Below, piece after piece: positions 34,307 to 42,931 of a stretch of DNA of 47,696 bases; the stretch's first letter is position 1; each line of letters begins with the position of its first letter. This stretch comes from DYQY01 sp964643725 (GTDB lineage: Bacteria > Margulisbacteria > Riflemargulisbacteria > GWF2-35-9 > DYQY01). The DNA is taken from assembly GCA_964643725.1 (NCBI GenBank), contig CAZXTL010000013.1, positions 1-47,696 of the forward strand. The letters run 5' to 3'. Position numbers and translations under genes: made by a program. The notes under the pieces are model-generated. The model did not search any database, had not been told where the DNA came from, and was given only the letters and a program-made list of their open reading frames with translations.

Positions 34307-35481
34307 ATACCAGTATGCATGTAATTATTCAAGCAAGTTCAACTAATTGGGAAGGAGGAATTGATCCCTCTATCGTCAAATTGGAGGGTCATCCGCTTTT
34401 GTATCATACTATTAATAATTTTATTCCGTTTGCTTGTGATATTACAGTTGTAGCTCCTGAATATGATAAAGGGAATTTAGATTTCATTTTATTAGAGTTT
34501 CCTGGGAAGGCTTTAAAAATAAATTATAGTGATGACGCGAGTCCTTTAAACAGAATGATAAAATCCACAAAAGAACTTGATGACTCAGAATATATTATTA
34601 GAGTTGATGGAAGAAATTTTTGTGTAGATGTAGATCAAATATTTAAGAATTTAGAGTTAGCAAGAAAAAATAGTTATTCTTGTGTCCGTTTTCCTGAGAA
34701 TTTCCCTCCGTTGTTTTCTGGTGATATTTACAATGTTGGAGCATTAAGAGAATTATATAAAAATAAAAAAGCAAGAGAAAACACTAGTTATGAAATTCAC
34801 CCAAAATATTTTTTAAGTACAACTATGGTTACTCCAAATTTAGAGAAATATACTGATGAATATCTTCGTTCAATTAGAAAAATATATGGGAGTGTTTTAC
34901 AAAATGAAAGGTTAAGCGTAGACCCAAAAAAATCTGTTAAAGTGGCTGACCAAATATCATTTCATTATGATTTAGTTAGAAAATACAAGAAATTTTATGG
35001 AATTCTATTAGATGTTGCTTGTGGTAATGGCTATGGAGCAAGTTTATTATCTGAAATAGCCGAGCAAGTAATCGGAATTGACCTTGATAAAGAGGTAATT
35101 CAAGAAGCGAGAAATAAATTTAGCAAGCCAAACGTTTCTTTTTTGGTTAGTGACGTTAATGCTCTTCCTTATAAAGATGGATATGCTGATTGTGTTACAG
35201 CATTTGAAATTATTGAACATATTCCTCCTGAGCCTTTGCTAAAGGAAATGCACAGGGTGTTAAAGACAAATGGAACCATATATATCAGTACACCGCAGAA
35301 TTTATTGGGACATATTCCATTAATAGGTTGTCATATACATGAATTTTCTTTAGATAATCTTAAAGCTGAAGTTAGTAAATTCTTTGTTATTGAAAAAGTT
35401 ATTGGGATTAAACAAGGAACAATATATTTTGATAATGATGAAGTAGGGAGCAACACATTTATTGTTGCCAGAAAGGTGTAA
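34303..35481 (+). CDS. Degenerate nucleotidyltransferase fused to a methyltransferase
   Basis: Two domains are visible in 392 residues. Residues 1-210 resemble an SpsF-type nucleotidyltransferase (MHVIIQASSTN, KLEGHPLLYHTINNF, YIIRVDGRNFCVDVDQIF), but the QARxGSTRLPGK nucleotide loop is lost, so this half may be inactive or altered. Residues from about 225 to the end form a class I methyltransferase: ILLDVACGNGYGASLLSEIA, VIGIDLDKE, LPYKDGYADCVTAFEIIEHI, EMHRVLKTNGTIYISTPQN. The HHEFS-like segment CHIHEFSLDNL resembles sugar methyltransferases. It overlaps the preceding methyltransferase gene by 4 bases. Confidence 0.78.
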   Translation: MNTSMHVIIQASSTNWEGGIDPSIVKLEGHPLLYHTINNFIPFACDITVVAPEYDKGNLDFILLEFPGKALKINYSDDASPLNRMIKSTKELDDSEYIIRVDGRNFCVDVDQIFKNLELARKNSYSCVRFPENFPPLFSGDIYNVGALRELYKNKKARENTSYEIHPKYFLSTTMVTPNLEKYTDEYLRSIRKIYGSVLQNERLSVDPKKSVKVADQISFHYDLVRKYKKFYGILLDVACGNGYGASLLSEIAEQVIGIDLDKEVIQEARNKFSKPNVSFLVSDVNALPYKDGYADCVTAFEIIEHIPPEPLLKEMHRVLKTNGTIYISTPQNLLGHIPLIGCHIHEFSLDNLKAEVSKFFVIEKVIGIKQGTIYFDNDEVGSNTFIVARKV

Positions 35482-35485
35482 CATT

Positions 35486-37195
35486 GTGATTAACGCAGTT
35501 ATTATTGCAAAGACATTAAAAAATTTAGGGGTAAAAAAAGTATATTTATATCCAGGAGGAACAATTGCTCCTTTATTAGATGAGTTACTTAAACATGACA
35601 TAGAATATTATTGCGCAAAAACAGAGCAAGGCGCGGGATATATGGCAATTGGTGCTGCAAAAATTACAAGACAGACACAAGTAGTGCTTGTCACATCTGG
35701 ACCAGGCGCAACGAATTTAGTAACACCTATAGCAGATGCTTATTTTGACTCTATTCCTATATTAGTTATTACGGGACAGGTTGCTACAACAAGTATGAAT
35801 AATGAAAAGAAGATAAGACAGACTGGTTTTCAGGAAATTGATTCTGTCGGAATATATTCGAATATAACAAAAAGTAGCAGAGTAGCTTCTCTTGATGACG
35901 ATATGCGTAAGCTTATTTCTGAAAGTTTTAAACTAACAACAGAAAAAAGATTTGGACCTGTGCATATTGACTTACCTATGGATGTTCAAAAAGCAGAAGA
36001 AAAAACATTAGCTGTTTTAGTTAATGATACTATTGAGAAAAAAGAAAATTATGTGACCAAAGAAATATTAGAATCTATTAATATTCATTTAAAGAATGCT
36101 TCTAGGCCTTTGTTTTTTGTAGGTAATGGAGTGTTGCTTTCCGATGCGGTTTCATTATTTCGGGATGTAGCAAATAAGACGAATATCCCTGTTGTTTCAA
36201 GCCTTCCAGGTGTTAGCATTATGCCATCGGAGAGCAGTAATTATTTCGGTTTTATCGGGTATAGCGGAGAATTTTTTGCAAATTTGGCGATGTATCATTC
36301 TGACCTATTAATTGTGTTAGGTTCTAGGTTAGATATAAGACAAACTGGCTCAGAAGTAAATTCTTTTTCTCAACAAAAGAAAATTATAAGAATTGATATT
36401 GATGAGCAAGAACTAGGGTTTTCAAAAATATCAGCTGCTATTTCGGTTAAAGCCGATGTCAAAGTATTTTTAAGTGAACTTTTAAAACAAGGAGTTGAGC
36501 GCAAGGATACTCAAGAGTGGAAGTTGCAAATAGTAAAGTGGAAAGAACAATTTAGCTCAGAACAGTTTTATGGTGGAGAAAAATTTAATACTTTTAATAT
36601 TCTTAAAAGTGTATCAGCAAAATTAAAGGATAGAAAAGTTATTGTAACAACAGGTGTAGGTTGTCATCAACAATTTGTGGCAAGATATTTTTCTTTTGAT
36701 TATCCTAATAAAATCTGGATGACCTCTGCTGGGCATGGAACAATGGGTTTTGATTTGCCAGCAAATATTGGGGCAGTCATGAGTGCAGACAAAGATTATG
36801 TTGGAGTTGTTTTTGTGGGAGATGGTTCATTTCAGATGAATTTACAAGAACTTGCAATGGTTAAAGAATACGAATTACCAATTAAAATATTTGTGTTTGA
36901 TGATAATTCACTTAACCTTGTTGCTCAATTTCAGAACATGAATTGGAAGTGTGCACCAAGTACAGAAAATAAAATTAATCCATCATTTAGTGCAATTGCT
37001 CAAGCCTATGGATTAGAGAGTTTTGATATTTATAATGAAGAAGAATTAAGTTTAGCAGTTGAAGATATTTTTAAGAATAATAAACCTGCTTTAGTTCACT
37101 GTCATATAACTTCTTGTGAAAATGTTTTGCCGATGTTACTTGGAGGACAAAAGTTAAATGAAATGTATCCATTTGAAGGAGCTGTAAAGTTATGA
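35486..37195 (+). CDS. Thiamine-diphosphate enzyme, acetolactate synthase-like
   Basis: TPP-dependent enzyme of the acetolactate synthase/pyruvate oxidase family, 569 residues. The catalytic Glu lies in CAKTEQGAGYMAIGAA. LVTSGPGATN, FGPVHIDLPMDVQKAEE and the TPP-binding motif GDGSFQMNLQEL to FDDNSLN are typical. The start is GTG at 35486 with AAAGG 9 bases upstream; a TTG at 35462 lies inside the previous gene. It is not paired with an IlvN subunit, and sits in a sugar cluster directly before an SDR. A YerE-like role, adding a two-carbon unit to a keto sugar to make a branched sugar, is possible but unproven. Confidence 0.86.
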   Translation: MINAVIIAKTLKNLGVKKVYLYPGGTIAPLLDELLKHDIEYYCAKTEQGAGYMAIGAAKITRQTQVVLVTSGPGATNLVTPIADAYFDSIPILVITGQVATTSMNNEKKIRQTGFQEIDSVGIYSNITKSSRVASLDDDMRKLISESFKLTTEKRFGPVHIDLPMDVQKAEEKTLAVLVNDTIEKKENYVTKEILESINIHLKNASRPLFFVGNGVLLSDAVSLFRDVANKTNIPVVSSLPGVSIMPSESSNYFGFIGYSGEFFANLAMYHSDLLIVLGSRLDIRQTGSEVNSFSQQKKIIRIDIDEQELGFSKISAAISVKADVKVFLSELLKQGVERKDTQEWKLQIVKWKEQFSSEQFYGGEKFNTFNILKSVSAKLKDRKVIVTTGVGCHQQFVARYFSFDYPNKIWMTSAGHGTMGFDLPANIGAVMSADKDYVGVVFVGDGSFQMNLQELAMVKEYELPIKIFVFDDNSLNLVAQFQNMNWKCAPSTENKINPSFSAIAQAYGLESFDIYNEEELSLAVEDIFKNNKPALVHCHITSCENVLPMLLGGQKLNEMYPFEGAVKL

Positions 37196-37926
37196 GTGAG
37201 AAAATCGCGTTTGTTACAGGTGCTAGTCGAGGGATTGGTAAGGCAATTGCACTAAAGATGCTTGAGAATGGTTGTACGGTTGGTATTGGTTACAACCAAC
37301 AAAAAGAAAGCGCAGAAGCTATGGCTGAAAAGCATAAACAGGCAATTCCTATACAAGTTAATATTGCTAATCGAGAGTCTATAATAAAAGCTATTTCTGA
37401 GTTTGAAAATATAGCAGGAGGCTCCATTGAAATATTGGTAAATAATGCTGCTGTAGTTCAAGAAAAGCCATTTGAAACAATAACAGATGAAGATTGGCAA
37501 AATATGCTTAACATTAATTTAGCTGGTGCCTTTAAGTTTACTCAAGAAGTGCTGCCAGGGATGGTTAAGAAAGAATGGGGAAGAATTATTAATATTGTCT
37601 CTATTGGCGGTCAGTGGGGTGGGTTTAATCAGGTTCATTATGCAGCAGCCAAGGCAGGCTTAATAAGTTTTACAATGTCTATGGCTAAAATTTATTCAAA
37701 ATTTGGGATTACATCTAATGCAGTATCCCCAGGATTGGTGTCAACTGATATGACACAGAGGGAATTACAGTCAGAAGCAGGTAAAAAGAAAGTTGAAAAT
37801 ATTCCAATAGGAAGAGTAGGCTTACCTGAGGAAATCGCAGCAGTAGTATCTTTCTTAAGTACAGAAGAAGCCTCTTATGTTACAGGACAAACAATTAATG
37901 TTAATGGTGGCATGTATTTTGGCTAA
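37192..37926 (+). CDS. Short-chain dehydrogenase/reductase (FabG-like)
   Basis: A 244-residue classical SDR. The cofactor motif is FVTGASRGIG, followed by LVNNAAV, Ser in NIVSIGGQWGG, the catalytic YAAAK and the C-terminal VTGQTINVNGGMYFG. The closeness to FabG shows the fold only. Position next to the thiamine enzyme suggests it reduces the ketone created there, as YerF does after YerE; this is an inference. It overlaps the previous gene by 4 bases (ATGA) and the next by about 8 bases. Confidence 0.9.
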   Translation: MSEKIAFVTGASRGIGKAIALKMLENGCTVGIGYNQQKESAEAMAEKHKQAIPIQVNIANRESIIKAISEFENIAGGSIEILVNNAAVVQEKPFETITDEDWQNMLNINLAGAFKFTQEVLPGMVKKEWGRIINIVSIGGQWGGFNQVHYAAAKAGLISFTMSMAKIYSKFGITSNAVSPGLVSTDMTQRELQSEAGKKKVENIPIGRVGLPEEIAAVVSFLSTEEASYVTGQTINVNGGMYFG

Positions 37927-39142
37927 AACATTATGGATTGTAAGTGGTGGAGCAGAAGCTGTTCCTGGCATAAAAAGAGCAAAAGATTTAGGGTATTACG
38001 TTATTGTCAGTGATGGCTCAGAGAATGCTCCAGGGTTTGCATTTGCAGATGATTCGGTTGTTGTTAGTACTTATGATGTATCAGCATGCGTTGCTGCTGC
38101 AAAAGAATATAATCAGAAGAAGCGTCAGATAGATGGTGTGATATGTATGTCAGCAGATGTTCCTTTGACAGTAGCCACCATGGCTTTTGAGTTAGGACTA
38201 CCAGGAATACCTATTGAAACAGCAAAATTATCAATGGATAAGATTAAAATGAAGGAATGTTTTTTGAAAAATGGGATTCCTACGGCTTGGTTTTGTGCTA
38301 TTGAATCCGCAGAGCATTTAGTGCAAATAGTTTCTGAAAAGAAAATACCATTAATAATTAAACCAGCTGATAGCAGAGGGGCTAGAGGTGTATTAAGGTT
38401 AGTCGAGGGTGTCTCGTTAAGTTGGGCGTATGATAATGCACGTCACTATTCTCCAACAGGTAGAGTTATGGTTGAAGAATTTTTAGAAGGTGACCAGATT
38501 AGCACTGAGGCAATAATCATAGAAGGAAAGGGCTATACGTTTGGGTTTGCTGATAGAAACTATGAATATCTTCAAAGGTTTGCTCCTAATATTATTGAAA
38601 ATGGTGGTGACCAGCCAACAAAGCTTAATAAACTAGAAAAGGTTAGTATAGAAAACACTGCGATTAGCGCAGCAAAAAGTTTAGGATTAATAACTGGAAT
38701 TGCTAAAGGAGACATGATTTTAACAAAAGAAGGTCCTAAGGTAATCGAGATTGCTACAAGATTATCTGGTGGATGGTTTAGCACAGATCAAATCCCACTA
38801 GCTACTGGGGTTGATCTTATTGGTTTAGCTATTCGTATAGCTACTGGAGAAAAGGTAGAAGATGAGGAGTTAATTCCCAAGCATCAGCTAGGAGTCGCCA
38901 TTAGGTATTTTTTCCCAGAAAAAGGGAAAATAGAGAGTATTTCTAATATTGAAAAGTATGAAAAGATGGATTGGGTATATAAAATTGGGATGTTTGTTGA
39001 AGTTGGTGATGTTATTGAGGATGTAACTAATCATACTAAAAGAGCAGGGTTTGTTATAGCTACAGGTAAAGGTAAGCAAGAAGCGGTTAAAAGAGCTCAA
39101 GAAGTAGTTAATAATATAATAATAAAGACAGAGAAAGTATAA
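37919..39142 (+). CDS. ATP-grasp ligase
   Basis: ATP-grasp enzyme of the carbamoyl-phosphate-synthase-like group, 407 residues from the TTG at 37919 (AKTLWIVSGGAEAVPGIKRA). It would form an amide or similar bond using ATP. Motifs: LIIKPADSRGARGVLRL (ATP lid), VMVEEFLEGDQISTEAIII, and VIEIATRLSGGWFSTD with the metal-binding Glu. The exact start is uncertain: TTG 37919 has GGTGG upstream and gives an 8-base overlap, while an ATG at 37904 is also in frame. In this island it may attach an amino acid or acyl group to an amino sugar. Confidence 0.85.
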   Translation: MAKTLWIVSGGAEAVPGIKRAKDLGYYVIVSDGSENAPGFAFADDSVVVSTYDVSACVAAAKEYNQKKRQIDGVICMSADVPLTVATMAFELGLPGIPIETAKLSMDKIKMKECFLKNGIPTAWFCAIESAEHLVQIVSEKKIPLIIKPADSRGARGVLRLVEGVSLSWAYDNARHYSPTGRVMVEEFLEGDQISTEAIIIEGKGYTFGFADRNYEYLQRFAPNIIENGGDQPTKLNKLEKVSIENTAISAAKSLGLITGIAKGDMILTKEGPKVIEIATRLSGGWFSTDQIPLATGVDLIGLAIRIATGEKVEDEELIPKHQLGVAIRYFFPEKGKIESISNIEKYEKMDWVYKIGMFVEVGDVIEDVTNHTKRAGFVIATGKGKQEAVKRAQEVVNNIIIKTEKV

Positions 39143-39161
39143 GATAGAGGTAGATTAAAAT

Positions 39162-41111
39162 ATGTCATTCTTAAAACCATACATGGTATTTCATTTGAAC
39201 CTTATGTTTTCTTCCATAGAAGTGCAGCAAAGGCTTGAGGTAATTCAGAGATGTTATTGGCCACTTTTAAAACTAATTAAAGAGTGCAAATTAAAAGCTG
39301 GAATTGAACTGCCCGCGTATACTTTAGAGGAAATTAATCAGTTAGACTGTTTATGGGTTAGAGAGTTGAAGAGTTTAATACAGCTAGGCAACATAGAGCT
39401 AGTTGGTAGTGGTTATTCTCAAGCCATTGGTCCATTAATGTCCGTAGAGGCTAATGCTTGGAATCAGGCTATTGGTATCAATATTTACCAAGAAATATTG
39501 GGAGTTAAGCCAAATATAGCTTTAATTAATGAGATGGCATATTCCGTAGGAGTTTTGGAGCATTATAAGAATACAGGCTACAAAGCAGTTATTATGGAAT
39601 GGAATAATCCATATAAATATCATCCAGAATGGGACAAGAATTGGAGATATAATCCTCAGACTTTGACAGATTTACAAGGCAGAGATATCCCTGTTATTTG
39701 GGCAGACTCCATTGTTTTTCAGAAGTTTCAACGGTATGTGCATGGAGAAATAGATTTAGATGAATATTTAGAATTCATTAACTCTTTCAAGGTAGATGCT
39801 ACAAGGTATTTCCCAATTTACAGTAATGATGTTGAGATATTTGATTTTAGACCTGGCAGATTCAAAACAGAAGCTAATATTGTTGGGAAAGAGAGTGAAT
39901 GGAAGAAGATTGAAATATTATTTAAAAGATTACAGCAAGATAAAGAAATTGAGATGGTGTTACCTTCAGAAGTTTTGCAAGGATTAGATAATATCCTTGG
40001 AGGCAATAAAATATCGCTAGAGTCACCAGAGGAGCCTATTCCTGTTAAAAAACAGGAAAAGTACAACATTAATCGTTGGGCTTTAACTGGTAGAGGCGAC
40101 CAAAAGATTAATACAACATGTTTTGCTTTGTCTAAGGCATTAAGTGGTTCGAAAGACGAGGAACAATGGAAAGAACTTTGTTATTTATGGTCTAGTGATT
40201 TTAGAACACATATCACCCAAAAGCGATGGGATGACTATTGTAAAAGACTTGAGTTATTTAAAAACAAACATTTATCTCAAGCAAAAAGAGAGAACGTTAA
40301 GTTACTCCCTGAGATTGATATTTATACTTGTTGTGCAGGTCGTTTTATTAAGTTAAAAACAAAGGATATTACTTTTAGTTTAAATTATAAGAAAGGCTTA
40401 GTGATAGACTCTCTTTCTTTTTTTGGTGACGGAAAGTCGTTGATTGGTTCTTTACAACATGGTTACTATGATGACATTGCCTATGGTGCGGATTTCTATT
40501 CTGGGCATGCCATTATCGAAGCTTCAGGAGAACATAAAGTAACGGACCTTTCGAGTGATGCTTTTTCCTTGTATGGTAATGAAAGAATGTATCAACTTAA
40601 AATGAAGAACGTAGGTGCTGATATTACCTTTGAGAAGTTTATAACTATTGATGAAGATACTATTTCTTTAGATAAGAAAATTACTGCTGTAAAAAGAAAG
40701 TCTTCAGTTATTCATCCATTTTGTTTTACCTTTATACCAGATGCTTGGGATATGGATACTTTGTATTTTGAAACCAATAATGGTGGTTCGTCTTTGGAGA
40801 GGTTTAACCTTCAGAGACCTGGAGGAATTGACCATGGGAACAGGCTTTCTTCACTGATTTCTGCAAAACATGCGCTTGGTGCTACAAAAGGTATTATTAT
40901 TGTTGGAGATAAAGACAAACAACTTATTTTTTCTCACGACATTGAGCTTTCAGCCATGATTCCTACGATAATTTTAAAGAAAACAGGCGACGGGAAAATG
41001 TTCTTCCGTTTACAGTATTCAGTTCAAGAAATAGATGAAACTTTCAAAGAATCAGATGAGCCTCAGACAATAGAGTGTTTATTAAAAATATCAGCAAAGA
41101 AAAGTAATTAA
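39162..41111 (+). CDS. GH57-like polysaccharide-processing protein
   Basis: A 649-residue protein resembling glycoside hydrolase family 57 and related alpha-amylase/4-glucanotransferase-like proteins. The N-terminal barrel shows PYMVFHLNLMFSS, AGIELPAYTLEE, IELVGSGYSQAIGPLM, ALINEMAYSVGVLEHYKNTG and YSNDVEIFDFRPGRF, the last matching the family's acid/base motif region. The C-terminal half (about 390-649) looks like a beta-rich domain. No signal peptide is visible, so it should act in the cytoplasm. It is the last gene of the island; trimming or remodelling of a sugar precursor is a guess. Confidence 0.72.
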   Translation: MSFLKPYMVFHLNLMFSSIEVQQRLEVIQRCYWPLLKLIKECKLKAGIELPAYTLEEINQLDCLWVRELKSLIQLGNIELVGSGYSQAIGPLMSVEANAWNQAIGINIYQEILGVKPNIALINEMAYSVGVLEHYKNTGYKAVIMEWNNPYKYHPEWDKNWRYNPQTLTDLQGRDIPVIWADSIVFQKFQRYVHGEIDLDEYLEFINSFKVDATRYFPIYSNDVEIFDFRPGRFKTEANIVGKESEWKKIEILFKRLQQDKEIEMVLPSEVLQGLDNILGGNKISLESPEEPIPVKKQEKYNINRWALTGRGDQKINTTCFALSKALSGSKDEEQWKELCYLWSSDFRTHITQKRWDDYCKRLELFKNKHLSQAKRENVKLLPEIDIYTCCAGRFIKLKTKDITFSLNYKKGLVIDSLSFFGDGKSLIGSLQHGYYDDIAYGADFYSGHAIIEASGEHKVTDLSSDAFSLYGNERMYQLKMKNVGADITFEKFITIDEDTISLDKKITAVKRKSSVIHPFCFTFIPDAWDMDTLYFETNNGGSSLERFNLQRPGGIDHGNRLSSLISAKHALGATKGIIIVGDKDKQLIFSHDIELSAMIPTIILKKTGDGKMFFRLQYSVQEIDETFKESDEPQTIECLLKISAKKSN

Positions 41112-41141
41112 GCTCAGTAGTATCCAGTATTATTTGCGGTT

Positions 41142-41169
41142 TGTCATCTCGAGCGTAGTCGAGAGATCC
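41142..41169. repeat. Dispersed palindrome (TGTCATCTCGA type)
   Basis: The stem TCTCGA / TCGAGA with loop GCGTAG sits in a TGTCAT...GATCC frame, the same family as the palindromes at 25061 and 41235. A related unit lies at 42835-42860. It occupies the 377-base gap 41112-41488, which otherwise holds no gene and is mostly filled by these repeats. Confidence 0.7.
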
Positions 41170-41204
41170 CTCCACGCTTCAGTCTTCGACTGAATTGGTC
41201 GGGA

Positions 41205-41421
41205 TTGTACAAGTTAAGTAATTTGTTGACGAGATGTCATCTCGGACTCCGATCCGGGATCCAGGCTTACTGTTTATTTAAATATTGAAGCAGCTAGTTT
41301 ACTATTATAAGCTTAAATTAGGGACTATTTATTAGTCTATATTCAATTAATAATCTACTTAATGTTTTGTAATCGTCAAATTTAATATATGTCTGGATCC
41401 TGAATCAAGTTCAGGATGACA
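41205..41421 (+). repeat. 217-bp inverted repeat, left copy
   Basis: This stretch matches the reverse complement of 42932-43148 without gaps, with about 15 mismatches counted by eye. It begins TTGTACAAGTTAAGTAATTTG, carries a TGTCAT/GGATCCAG palindrome at each end (41235-41264 and 41393-41421), and has an AT-rich core around AAGCTTAAATTAGGG. The two copies enclose the HEPN and nucleotidyltransferase genes. Confidence 0.9.
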
Positions 41422-41488
41422 GCCTAATGAATAAATAGTTTTGTCAGCGAAATATCTAACTTGTACAGCAATGACATAATGCCAAAAC

Positions 41489-41896
41489 TCATTTAAGAAG
41501 CTCAGTCATTTTACTTTCAAACTGTTTGAAAAGTTCATAATATATTTCAATAGTATTTGAGACAATGTCGTTAGCTATTGCTTTGTTATAAGTGTGTGAA
41601 GTAAGATTTCTGCTCTCGATCATTTTCATCCAGTTATCACCGTTAGAAATTAGTCCTTGTGAAAAAGCTTCTTTAGTAGCATCTTTAGAGCCAAATATTT
41701 TGATATTCCCAGTGAATTCTAGAAAATCTTTAACAGTTTTCCAAAATAGTTCGTGGGCTACTTTAAAGCCTTGGATAATCCCTTGTTTTTCCAAGTCAGA
41801 CAATGGCCGTGATTTTGCTAACAGTATTCCTTCTTCTAGTGAGCTTAGTGCACTTTGATAATTATTAAATCTTTGTTTCCATCTGATATTTGTCAT
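41489..41896 (-). CDS. HI0074-type HEPN nucleotidyltransferase-substrate-binding protein
   Basis: A 135-residue all-helical protein of the HI0074 family (HEPN superfamily), e.g. RWKQRFNNYQSALSSLEEGI, QGFKVAHELFWKTVKDFLEF and IESRNLTSHTYN. The last contains the HEPN RX4H motif (RNLTSH), the catalytic signature of HEPN ribonuclease toxins. Such proteins are nearly always encoded next to a minimal nucleotidyltransferase partner; here none lies on the same strand. It is oriented away from the MNT-HEPN pair at 42071-42810. It lies within the 217-bp inverted repeats. Confidence 0.9.
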   Translation of the reverse strand: MTNIRWKQRFNNYQSALSSLEEGILLAKSRPLSDLEKQGIIQGFKVAHELFWKTVKDFLEFTGNIKIFGSKDATKEAFSQGLISNGDNWMKMIESRNLTSHTYNKAIANDIVSNTIEIYYELFKQFESKMTELLK

Positions 41897-42070
41897 GTTA
41901 AAAGGTTAACATAGCTTAGAGGGATTTTCTATTAAAGGGTTATTTTCTGATTTATTTATTACTATTGGCAGATTTAAGGTCATGGTTTAAATATGCCAAT
42001 AGGAGTGTATAATATTAAGCAAGATGACTAAAAGAGAAAATGAAGCACTTGTTCTTCTAAACCATATCAC

Positions 42071-42367
42071 ATGAGATTATCAGAATTTGAGATAAATGCG
42101 ATTAATGAAGTATTTATTAATACTTTTTACAAAGGTAGCGTTTATTTGTTTGGCTCTAGGGCGAATGATAGCAAAAAAGGCGGAGATATTGATTTATATA
42201 TAATACCTCATGATAAAGAAAATGTTGCTGAGAAAAAAATAGATTTTTTGGTGAAGCTTAAACAAAGAATCGGCGAACAGAAGGTTGATATTGTAATAAG
42301 CGAGGATGATAATAGAGCTATTGATATTATTGCTAAAGAAGAAGGAGTTATTATATGCCAAAATTAA
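42071..42367 (+). CDS. Minimal nucleotidyltransferase (MNT antitoxin-type)
   Basis: A 98-residue MNT-domain protein with the nucleotidyltransferase pattern FGSRANDSKKGGDIDLYI (GS, then DxD) and a third acidic residue in KVDIVISED. In HEPN-MNT modules it acts as antitoxin, some by AMP-ylating the HEPN toxin. It overlaps the following HEPN gene by 13 bases. No good Shine-Dalgarno is visible. The 174-base gap upstream, shared with the divergent HEPN gene, is the likely promoter region. Confidence 0.9.
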   Translation: MRLSEFEINAINEVFINTFYKGSVYLFGSRANDSKKGGDIDLYIIPHDKENVAEKKIDFLVKLKQRIGEQKVDIVISEDDNRAIDIIAKEEGVIICQN

Positions 42368-42810
42368 AAGAAATTTTTAAGTTATTAGATCAAATGATAG
42401 AAAATGGTAATAAAGACTATTCTGATATTATTGTGACAGATTTAAATGAAGATTATTTTTGTAATTACGAGAATCAAAGAGTTATAAATAGTTTTTTGTT
42501 TAATTTCTCGAAAATACAAGACAAAATTGGCTCCAAGTTATTTAAACATATTCTGTTGGAATTAAAAGAGATTAATGATCATACAATTCCTATGAAAGAT
42601 GTAGTCAACATATTGGAGAAACTTGAGATTATAGAATCTGCTGATGATTGGGATAAGCTGAGGGAAATAAGAAATATATTGTCTCATGAGTATCCTGATA
42701 ATATTAATGAAAGAATACAAAATATTAAACTAGCATTAAATGGCTATGAGTTGATGATTAATTTGTATAAAAAATTAAAAGAATATTCTGTAAAAATGAA
42801 AATTGAATAA
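42355..42810 (+). CDS. HEPN-type toxin-like protein paired with MNT
   Basis: A 151-residue helical protein. The segment LREIRNILSHEYP contains the HEPN RX4-6H motif (RNILSH) followed by the YP often seen in HEPN toxins. It overlaps the MNT gene by 13 bases, the classic organisation of a HEPN-MNT type VII toxin-antitoxin pair. The N-terminal 80 residues are less typical (FKLLDQMIENGNKDYSDIIV). Toxicity is an inference from the family. Confidence 0.82.
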   Translation: MPKLKEIFKLLDQMIENGNKDYSDIIVTDLNEDYFCNYENQRVINSFLFNFSKIQDKIGSKLFKHILLELKEINDHTIPMKDVVNILEKLEIIESADDWDKLREIRNILSHEYPDNINERIQNIKLALNGYELMINLYKKLKEYSVKMKIE

Positions 42811-42834
42811 GGGTATCCGGTATTTCTTGCATAA

Positions 42835-42931
42835 TGTCATCTCGAGTCCATTCGACTCACAAAGTTAGTTAAGGGCAAACTTTATTGACTTGTCATCCTG
42901 AATCAGGGGCTGAACTTGATTCAGTATTGAT
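42835..42931. repeat. Palindromic repeat fragments
   Basis: TGTCATCTCGAGTCCATTCGA at 42835 and TGTCATCCTGAATCAGGGGCT at 42891, the latter followed by a second TGAACTTGATTCAG, look like degraded or nested units of the TGTCATCC family. They lie between the HEPN gene and the right inverted repeat, inside the 386-base gap 42811-43196, which contains no gene. Confidence 0.65.

Noticed and set aside
41592..41858. 88-codon plus-strand open frame
   Set aside because: It lies fully opposite the well-supported HEPN gene and has no family features.
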